From Leifsonia aquatica (lineage in GTDB: Bacteria; Actinomycetota; Actinomycetes; Actinomycetales; Microbacteriaceae): a DNA stretch of 64,000 bases. This document shows, in pieces, positions 58,063 to 64,000 of the stretch. The notes below the pieces were generated by a model that saw nothing but the letters and a program-made list of their open reading frames with translations, searched no databases and was not told where the DNA came from. The stretch spans positions 310,001 to 374,000 of the forward strand of contig NZ_JACHVP010000004.1 in NCBI RefSeq assembly GCF_014190775.1, read 5' to 3'. The translations under genes were made by a program, and so were the position numbers. Every line of letters begins with the position of its first letter. Position 1 is the first letter of the stretch.

Positions 58063-59100
58063 ATGACACCACGCATCACGCCCCGCGGCCCCATCAGCGC
58101 GGCGCTCCTGCAGACGTTGCCCCAGGCACCGCAGCACTCCCGCACCGCCGCGGAGGGCATCGTCGAGGAGGTCCGCGCCGCCCTCTCCGCCGGGCCCGAT
58201 CTGATCACCGACGACGACCTCCAGCTCAGCCTCTACCTGATCTACGGCCTCTCCTACGGCGGCACCGTCGACGCCGACGACGAATGGGAGTGGGACCCGG
58301 ACATCGTCGTCGCCCGGCGACTCATCGAGCGCCGGTTCGAGGAGCAGCTGCGCGAGCGCGTCCCGGTCGGCGAGCTGCCGGAGCCCGAGGCCGAAGCAGT
58401 CGCCTCGTACCTCTTCTCCCTCACCGCCGAGGACGGCGGCCCGAGCCTCTCCCGCTACATCGCCAAGAAGGCCGGCGACGAGCAGCTGCGGGAGTTCGTC
58501 ATCCAGCGCTCGATCTACACCCGCAAGGAGGCGGACCCGCACTCCTGGGCCATCCCGCGCCTCACCGGGCGCGCGAAGGCCGCGCTCGTGGAGGTGCAGT
58601 CGGACGAATACGGCGGCGGCCGCCCCCACCGCATCCACGCGGAGATCTTCGCCAGGACCATGCGCGGCCTCGGACTGGACGACACGTACGGGGCGTACGT
58701 CGACGACGTCCCGGCCATCACCCTGGCCTCGTTCACGATGATGTCGATGTTCGGGATGAACCGCCGCCTCCGCGGAGCCATCGCCGGCCACCTCGCCGCC
58801 TTCGAGATGACCTCGTCCATCCCGAACCGCTTCTACGGCAACGGATTCCGCCGCTTGGGCTACGGCGTGGATGTCACGGAGTACTACGACGAGCACGTGG
58901 AGGCCGACGCCGTGCACGAGCAGATCGCCGGCCGCGACCTCGCCGGCGGACTGGCCGAGGACGAGCCGGAGCTGCTCGCCGACATCATCTTCGGCGCCAC
59001 CGCGTGCCTCTACGTCGACGGGCTGGCCGGCCAGCACATCCTCGACAGCTGGGAGGCCGGCCGCAGCTCGCTGCGCGCCCGCGAGGCGGTCACGGCGTGA
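58063..59100 (+). CDS. Iron-containing redox enzyme, heme-oxygenase-like fold
   Basis: 345 residues, mostly helical. The ERRFEEQLRERVP start of the domain, EYGGGRPHRIHAEIFARTMRGLGLDD (acid/His helix), SSIPNRFYGNGFRRLG and YYDEHVEADAVHEQI supply the Glu/His pattern of diiron oxidases related to heme oxygenase. The substrate is unknown. A CACCGT at 7 bases before the ATG is close to the leaderless box. The stop overlaps the CDGSH gene start (GTGA), so both are made together. Confidence 0.87.
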   Translation: MTPRITPRGPISAALLQTLPQAPQHSRTAAEGIVEEVRAALSAGPDLITDDDLQLSLYLIYGLSYGGTVDADDEWEWDPDIVVARRLIERRFEEQLRERVPVGELPEPEAEAVASYLFSLTAEDGGPSLSRYIAKKAGDEQLREFVIQRSIYTRKEADPHSWAIPRLTGRAKAALVEVQSDEYGGGRPHRIHAEIFARTMRGLGLDDTYGAYVDDVPAITLASFTMMSMFGMNRRLRGAIAGHLAAFEMTSSIPNRFYGNGFRRLGYGVDVTEYYDEHVEADAVHEQIAGRDLAGGLAEDEPELLADIIFGATACLYVDGLAGQHILDSWEAGRSSLRAREAVTA

Positions 59101-59309
59101 CGAGCGAAGAACCACCGGAGATCGTCGTGTGCCCGAACGGGCCGCTCCTGGTGCGCGGTCACGTCGACCTCACGACGCCGGACGGCGAACCCGTCGAGCA
59201 GAAGCGCCGCACGGTCGCGCTCTGCCGGTGCGGGGTCTCCACCATCAAGCCGTTCTGCGACGGGACGCACAAGGCCATCCACTTCACGACCGACGCGCCC
59301 GCGCCCTGA
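59097..59309 (+). CDS. CDGSH iron-sulfur domain protein
   Basis: 70 residues. The cluster motif is CRCGVSTIKPFCDGTH near residues 40-55: three Cys and one His that bind a 2Fe-2S cluster. No membrane anchor is present, so it is a soluble mini-ferredoxin-like protein. Coupling to the diiron redox enzyme upstream makes it a likely electron donor or cluster partner for that enzyme (inference). A strong hairpin terminates the operon. Confidence 0.92.
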   Translation: MTSEEPPEIVVCPNGPLLVRGHVDLTTPDGEPVEQKRRTVALCRCGVSTIKPFCDGTHKAIHFTTDAPAP

Positions 59310-59377
59310 GAACGGGCGCTGCGCGGGCGCGAGTGCGGTGCGGCGGTACGACTGCGTCGTGTCGCCACGCCGCAAAC

Positions 59378-59420
59378 GTCCCGTCGCGCCGCAGTCGCTG
59401 GAACTGCGGCGCGACGGGAC
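59378..59420. terminator. Perfect 18-bp hairpin, bidirectional terminator
   Basis: Stem 59378-59395 with 59403-59420 and a 7-base loop, between the convergent CDGSH and galU genes. Confidence 0.75.
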
Positions 59421-59439
59421 ACGCGGCGGCGGTGCGGGG

Positions 59440-60483
59440 CTAGGCGCCCGCGACGGGCAGGAGCTCGCGCTCGCGCGCGCTCTCGCGCTTCGCGGCGGCC
59501 GGCTTCGCGGCCTTCGCAGCCTTGGCGGCGGGCAGCACCGGCACCGCGGGCGCGGGGGCGGAGGGTGCAGCCGGCTCCACCGGTGCGGCGGGCGCGATCG
59601 AGTCCGCGAACTCCCGCAGCCACGGCACGAGTCCGGGGCCGAGGTCGTCGCGGGCCGAGGCGAGCTGCACGATGGCCTTGATGTAGTCGAGGCGGTCGCC
59701 GGTGTCGTAGCGGCGGCCGCGGAAGATGACGCCGTGCACGCCGCCGGTCCAGGCCGGCGCGGTGGCGAGGCCCTCCAGAGCGTCCGTCAGCTGGATCTCC
59801 CCGCCCTTGCCGGGCTCCGTCTTCTCCAGGATGTCGAAGATCTCCGGACGCAGCACGTAGCGCCCGATCACGGCGTAGTTCGAGGGCGCGTTCTCACGGC
59901 TGGGCTTCTCGACCAGGCCGGTGATCCGCACGACGTCGTCCTCGTCGGTCTCGACGACCGCCGCCGCACCGTAGAGGTGGATGGACTCCGGCGGCACCTC
60001 CATCAGCGCGACCACCGTCGTGTTGAGCGCGTGCTGCACCTCCAGCATCCGGGCGAGCAGAGGGTCGCGCTCGTCGATGATGTCGTCACCCAGCAGCACC
60101 GCGAACGGCTCGTGACCGATGTGCATCTTGGCGCGCAGCACGGCGTGTCCGAGACCCTTCGGGTCGCCCTGGCGCACGTAGTGCATGTCGGCCAGGGAGG
60201 TGGAGTGGCTGACCTTCTGCAGCTTGTCGGTGTCGCCCTTGCGGACGAGCGTGTCCTCCAGCTCGGTGTTGCGGTCGAAGTGGTTCTCGAGCGCGTTCTT
60301 GTTGCGGCCGGTGATGAGGAGGACGTCGTGGAGGCCGCTGGAGACGGCCTCCTCGACGACGTACTGGATGGCCGGCTTGTCGACGACCGGGAGCATCTCC
60401 TTGGGCATCGCCTTGGTGGCGGGGAGGAAGCGGGTGCCGAGCCCGGCGGCGGGGATCACGGCCTTGGTGACGTAACTGGTCAT
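59440..60483 (-). CDS. galU: UTP-glucose-1-phosphate uridylyltransferase
   Basis: 347 residues. Core motifs GLGTRFLPATKAMPKEMLPVVDKPAIQYVVEEA, AVLLGDDIID and VEKPSRENAPSNYAVIGRYVL identify GalU, which makes UDP-glucose. The protein carries an extra C-terminal tail of about 50 Ala/Pro/Lys residues (PAAPVEPAAPSA..., then AKAAKAAKPAAAKRES). ATG 60483 has GAAGGAAC upstream. It is last in an operon with ugd, a GH26 protein and a glycosyltransferase, supplying their sugar nucleotide. Confidence 0.94.
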   Translation of the reverse strand: MTSYVTKAVIPAAGLGTRFLPATKAMPKEMLPVVDKPAIQYVVEEAVSSGLHDVLLITGRNKNALENHFDRNTELEDTLVRKGDTDKLQKVSHSTSLADMHYVRQGDPKGLGHAVLRAKMHIGHEPFAVLLGDDIIDERDPLLARMLEVQHALNTTVVALMEVPPESIHLYGAAAVVETDEDDVVRITGLVEKPSRENAPSNYAVIGRYVLRPEIFDILEKTEPGKGGEIQLTDALEGLATAPAWTGGVHGVIFRGRRYDTGDRLDYIKAIVQLASARDDLGPGLVPWLREFADSIAPAAPVEPAAPSAPAPAVPVLPAAKAAKAAKPAAAKRESARERELLPVAGA

Positions 60484-60528
60484 GTCGGTTCCTTCGATCG
60501 GAGGAGCGTGCGTGGAGGGATGGACGGG

Positions 60529-61932
60529 CTAGCGGACGGAGGCGAGAGCGGCGAGATCGCGCTCGAGCGGGGCGACCGTGGGCACGGTCCCCATCGCGAG
60601 CACATCCCAGCCGGCGGCGGACCACGCGGCGGGGTCGAGGCAGTTGCGGGCATCGATCACGGTGCGGCCCGCAGCCAGGGCGCGCAGGGCCGCCGGGTCG
60701 GCCGAGGTGAACTCGTCCCACTCGGTGAGCACGACCAGCAGGTCGGCCCCGGCCACGGCGTCGTCCATCGACTCCGCGTAGCCGAGCGTCGGGTACAGCC
60801 GCTGGGCGGTCCCACGGGCCTGCGGGTCGTACACGACGACCTGCGCGCCGCGGAGGTGCAGGGCGGCGGCGACGTTCAGCGCCGGCGAGTCGCGGACGTC
60901 GTCGGTCTCCGGCTTGAACGCCGCGCCGAGCACACCGATGCGGCGGTTGAGCACCGAACCGCCGAGCGACTTCAGCGCCAGGTCGATCACGCGCTGGCGG
61001 CGGCCCATGTTGATCTCGTCCACCTGCTGCAGGAGGCCGACGGCCGCGTGCGCGCCCAGCTCGTTCGAGCGGTGCATGAGCGCCCGGATGTCCTTCGGGA
61101 GGCAGCCGCCGCCGAAGCCGAGGCCGGCGTTCAGGAACTGGCGCCCGATGCGCTTGTCGTGCCCGAGCGCGTCGGCCAGCAGCGAGACGTCTGCACCGGC
61201 GGCGTCGCACACCTCGGCGATCGCGTTGATGAACGAGATCTTGGTCGCGAGGAACGCGTTGGCGCTCACCTTGACGAGCTCTGCGGTCGGGAGGTCGGCG
61301 ACCAGGACGGGCGTCCCTTCCGCGATCGGCGTGGCGTAGACCCGGCGGAGGAGCGCCTCCGAGGCCGCCGTCGTGCCGCCGAAGACCAGGCGGTCGGGGT
61401 GGAGGGTGTCGTCGACCGCCTTGCCCTCGCGCAGGAACTCGGGGTTCCAGACCAGCTCGACGTTCACACCGGCGGGCGCGGCCTCGGCGACGATCGCCCG
61501 GAGGCGGGCGCCGGTGCCGACCGGGACCGTCGACTTGCCCACGATCAGGGCGTCGTGCGTGAGGTTCTCCGCGATGCCGCGCGCCGCCGCCTCCACGTAC
61601 GCCAGGTTGGCGGCGAAGGAGCCGGACTGCTGCGGGGTGCCCACGCAGATGAAGTGCACGTCGGCGGTGGCGACCGCCTCGGCGATGTCGGTCGTGAAGG
61701 CGAGCCGGCCCGCGGCCACGTTCGACCGGATGAGCTCGGGCAGGCCGGGCTCGAAGAAGGGCGCGCGCCCCTCCCGCAGCTCCTCGACCTTGTGCGGGTC
61801 GGTGTCGACGCCGACGACGTCGAAGCCGAGCTCGGCCATGGCCGCCGCGTGCGTGGCGCCCAGGTACCCGGTGCCGATGACGCTGAGACGGGGAGCGGGC
61901 TGCTCCTTGGGGGACTTCTTGGTGGTGGTCAT
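60529..61932 (-). CDS. ugd: UDP-glucose 6-dehydrogenase
   Basis: 467 residues. NAD-binding VIGTGYLGATHAAAMAELGFDVVGVDTD, ICVGTPQ, GKSTVPVGTG, NPEFLREGKAV and the catalytic-cysteine motif GFGGGCLPKDIRAL are in place. It oxidises UDP-glucose to UDP-glucuronate. ATG 61932 has GGAAGGAC upstream. Being next to galU and a synthase-type glycosyltransferase suggests a glucuronate-containing exopolysaccharide. Confidence 0.95.
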   Translation of the reverse strand: MTTTKKSPKEQPAPRLSVIGTGYLGATHAAAMAELGFDVVGVDTDPHKVEELREGRAPFFEPGLPELIRSNVAAGRLAFTTDIAEAVATADVHFICVGTPQQSGSFAANLAYVEAAARGIAENLTHDALIVGKSTVPVGTGARLRAIVAEAAPAGVNVELVWNPEFLREGKAVDDTLHPDRLVFGGTTAASEALLRRVYATPIAEGTPVLVADLPTAELVKVSANAFLATKISFINAIAEVCDAAGADVSLLADALGHDKRIGRQFLNAGLGFGGGCLPKDIRALMHRSNELGAHAAVGLLQQVDEINMGRRQRVIDLALKSLGGSVLNRRIGVLGAAFKPETDDVRDSPALNVAAALHLRGAQVVVYDPQARGTAQRLYPTLGYAESMDDAVAGADLLVVLTEWDEFTSADPAALRALAAGRTVIDARNCLDPAAWSAAGWDVLAMGTVPTVAPLERDLAALASVR

Positions 61933-61960
61933 GTCGTGTCCTTCCGGTCGGTGGAGCAGA

Positions 61961-63442
61961 TCAGGGAGCCGGGGTGAGGGTGAAGCGGTCTTCCGGTCTC
62001 GTGAGGCCGGCGATGAAGGCCGAGAGCGTGTCGGCCCGGGAGTCGATGCGCCAGTCGTTGGTGGCGCGCACCCCCTCGACGTAGGTGGTGATGGCGAGGT
62101 TGAACCAGGAGAAGCCGATGATGTCGTCGTTCTCGGGCCGCCCGAGCGCCTCGAAGAACGAGGTCACCCATTGCGGTTTGCCGCCGCCCGTCTCGGACGC
62201 GCCGACCTCCGCCAGGATGATGGGCTTCTTCGTGATCGATCGCAGCTTGTCCAGGCTGGGCTTGAACGTGTAGTCGAAGCTGAAGTCGTTGTCGGACTTG
62301 TACGGCGGACGCAGGTAGCCCGAGAGGCCGACCCAGTCGACGTAGTCGTCGCCGGGGTACAGGCCCTCGAGGTAGCCGTCGACCTTGTGGGTGGCGGGGA
62401 GGTTGTTCACGATGTTCGGCGCCCACACCCAGATCACGAGGTTGTTGGCCCCCTCCTGCTGGAAGATGTCGTGGACGTGCCGCCACATCTTCACGTAGTC
62501 GCCCGCACTGTTGCCGTTGATCGACTTGCCCTGACCGTCGGTCTCGGACCACGGGTACCAGATGCCGTTCATCTCGTGGTCGAGGCGGATGGCGAGGGGG
62601 AGGCCGGTCGCGACGATGTCCTTCGCGTACTGGTGCAGGTAGGCGTCGAAGTCGCCGCCGATGATCTTCGGCAGGGAGTACTCCGGCGCCACGTTGGAGT
62701 CGTTGCCCGCGTTGATCGGGCGCGACTCCCACGTCATCATCGGCATGCGGCCCTGCGCCCAGGCACGGGTGACCGCGTTGGCGCGGAACGTCTCGTCCCA
62801 GCCGCTGAAGTAGCCGACGAGGTTGGGCGCGACGCCGACCTTGGCGCTGGTGGCGTCGAAGGTCGCCCAGTTGAACGGAGCCTGCTCGGTGTACATGCCG
62901 TAGTACCGGCTGGTCGGGGCGACGAGGTCGGCACGGGCCGGAGCCGTGATGGGGGTGGTGGTGCCGCCTCCCGAACCGGACGAGCCGGAACCCGAGCCGG
63001 ACGCGCTGCTCCCCGAGCTCTTCGACCCGGCGGACGCCTTCGCGTTGGCCGCGGCGAGCTGCGCCTTGACGCTGTTGAGCTGGTTCTGGGCGGCCGTCGC
63101 CTTCTGCTGGGCGGCGGCGAGCTGCTTGGCCGTCGACGCCTGGGCGGCGAGCGCCTGCTTCTCCATCGCCGTCATTTTTCCCTTCTGGGAGGCGATGGTC
63201 TGCGTCGCGCGCTGGAGGTTGCGGCGCAGTTCGGTGTTCTGGGCCGCGTAGGGGGTGATCGCCTCCGTCGCGTCGGCCACGGCCTGACGGAGCGGGGCGC
63301 CGGTGGGAGAGGCCCAGACGAAGGCGGAGATGCCGACGAGGGTCCCGGTGAGGAGGATGGCCGCCGCGGCGGTCGCCTGGGCGCGCGAGCGGGACTGGGA
63401 CCACCAGGCCGCGGTCTTGGTGGAGATCGAGGGGCTAGACAA
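61961..63442 (-). CDS. Membrane-anchored GH26-family glycoside hydrolase
   Basis: 493 residues: a basic start, one membrane helix (about 23-45), a coiled-coil Gln/Ala stretch (about 50-140), a Ser/Gly linker (about 140-165), then a GH26 barrel. RLDHEMNGIWYPW holds the acid/base Glu and IILAEVGASE the nucleophile Glu. It should sit outside the cell on a stalk, cutting a beta-mannan or beta-glucan-type polymer. The start is TTG 63442 with GGAGG 9 bases upstream, overlapping the preceding gene by 8 bases. It probably trims or releases the polymer made by that operon. Confidence 0.88.
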   Translation of the reverse strand: MSSPSISTKTAAWWSQSRSRAQATAAAAILLTGTLVGISAFVWASPTGAPLRQAVADATEAITPYAAQNTELRRNLQRATQTIASQKGKMTAMEKQALAAQASTAKQLAAAQQKATAAQNQLNSVKAQLAAANAKASAGSKSSGSSASGSGSGSSGSGGGTTTPITAPARADLVAPTSRYYGMYTEQAPFNWATFDATSAKVGVAPNLVGYFSGWDETFRANAVTRAWAQGRMPMMTWESRPINAGNDSNVAPEYSLPKIIGGDFDAYLHQYAKDIVATGLPLAIRLDHEMNGIWYPWSETDGQGKSINGNSAGDYVKMWRHVHDIFQQEGANNLVIWVWAPNIVNNLPATHKVDGYLEGLYPGDDYVDWVGLSGYLRPPYKSDNDFSFDYTFKPSLDKLRSITKKPIILAEVGASETGGGKPQWVTSFFEALGRPENDDIIGFSWFNLAITTYVEGVRATNDWRIDSRADTLSAFIAGLTRPEDRFTLTPAP

Positions 63443-64000
63443 GGAACAGAGCCTCCAGGGTCAGGATCGCGATGCCGATCAGGTACGGGATGGCGGCGAG
63501 CGGGTTGAGGCGGCGCCGCTTCGAGGTCTTCTTCGCGGAGGTGGCCGTGGCGGCCTTCGCCGCCTTGGCCTCCGCACGGGTGGCGGTGCCGGCCGGGACG
63601 ACGACGGGACGTGCCGCGACCGCGGTGACGCTGCCCGTCGCGGGGCGGCTGGCAGTCTGCAGTGCCGTGGCGGTCGTCACGCCGCCGACCGCATCCGGGA
63701 GCGCGGGACCGGACGGAGTCTCGGACGAGGGCGCGTTGTCGAGCGCGGCGATCTCGTCGTCGGAACTGATCTCCGCCGGACCGCCGGCGTAGGCGCCGGC
63801 GCGGGTGCCCCAGCCGCTGGCGTGCGCCATGCGGAAGAACCCGATGAGCCGGATCGGCATGAGGAAGAACGTCGAGACGATGATGAAGATCGGCAGGCGG
63901 AAGAAGTCGCTCGGCTTCTCGGAGAGGTGCCGGATCTGGCGGATCGACATGCTGATCACCGACGAGGCGACCATCAGCGCGACCACGGTCAGGACGCCCG
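63435..64000 (-). CDS. C-terminal part of a synthase-type glycosyltransferase (partial)
   Basis: 188 residues, open at the window edge. Membrane helices, the segment LPIFIIVSTFFLMPIRLIGFFRMAHASGWGTRAG (the typical end of hyaluronan-synthase-like GT2 proteins), then a polar Ala/Lys/Thr-rich region with KAAKAATATSAKKTSKRRR and a last helix. The GT2 catalytic part lies beyond the window. The TAG overlaps the GH26 start. It appears to be the polymer synthase of the operon. Confidence 0.8.
   Translation of the reverse strand, partial: GVLTVVALMVASSVISMSIRQIRHLSEKPSDFFRLPIFIIVSTFFLMPIRLIGFFRMAHASGWGTRAGAYAGGPAEISSDDEIAALDNAPSSETPSGPALPDAVGGVTTATALQTASRPATGSVTAVAARPVVVPAGTATRAEAKAAKAATATSAKKTSKRRRLNPLAAIPYLIGIAILTLEALFLV

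Noticed and set aside
59338-61977. 879-residue plus-strand frame opposite galU and ugd
   Set aside because: Antisense by-product of high GC; galU and ugd are complete and have ribosome binding sites.

Overview
The window is a GC-rich, densely coded stretch of an actinobacterial chromosome. Gene content and style (small PurL, purA, pyrE, a CE1758/CE1759-type luciferase-like pair, an Eis-like acetyltransferase, YhgE/Pip proteins, frequent GTG starts, TANNNT -10 boxes) suggest Microbacteriaceae, perhaps near Leifsonia; that placement is inference. No rRNA, tRNA, CRISPR array, phage or transposase was seen, so this looks like ordinary chromosome with some accessory loci.

Layout. 1-5.9 kb: an ECF sigma factor with a membrane partner, purL, a degenerate SDR and an EamA transporter. 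6.1-9.6 kb: a luciferase-like monooxygenase with its FMN reductase, and a membrane glycosyltransferase. 9.7-14.6 kb: ohr, chorismate mutase plus SDR, a two-gene ABC transporter and a broken NYN nuclease gene. 14.7-17.4 kb: an Eis-like acetyltransferase and purA. 17.4-23.3 kb: a four-gene carbohydrate ABC transporter/ADP-ribosylglycohydrolase operon divergent from a LacI-family gene, with two matching operators between them. 23.3-31.5 kb: an envelope cluster of MMPL exporter, YhgE/Pip protein, TetR regulator with its own operator, an ABC protein without Walker A, and a second YhgE/Pip protein. 31.5-38.8 kb: housekeeping genes (phosphodiesterase, DUF3052, SpoU methyltransferase, HAD phosphatase, DUF4303, a large Pro-rich membrane protein, pyrE, exonuclease III). 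38.9-41.9 kb: an Ssu/Tau-type ABC importer. 42-48 kb: SRPBCC protein, APC permease, ureohydrolase, SDR, MFS transporter, DNA glycosylase-like protein. 48.2-51.4 kb: a translationally coupled DUF6421-SDR-threonine aldolase operon. 51.46-51.86 kb: two tandem related RNA-like elements. 51.8-59.3 kb: GNAT, SRPBCC, NAD(P)H-hydrate dehydratase, histidine phosphatase, dehalogenase-like hydrolase, YbdK-type ligase, and an iron redox enzyme coupled to a CDGSH protein. 59.4-64 kb: an exopolysaccharide operon (glycosyltransferase, membrane-anchored GH26, ugd, galU) running off the window end.

Two general points stand out. First, about fifteen genes have a TANNNT box 6-7 nt before the start codon and no Shine-Dalgarno in that interval, which is leaderless architecture. 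I used it to choose several starts. Second, the least explained non-coding sequence is the tandem pair at 51459-51856. The copies keep a 3' hairpin through compensatory base changes and keep a possible loop-tail pseudoknot, so they are my best candidate for an undescribed structured RNA.
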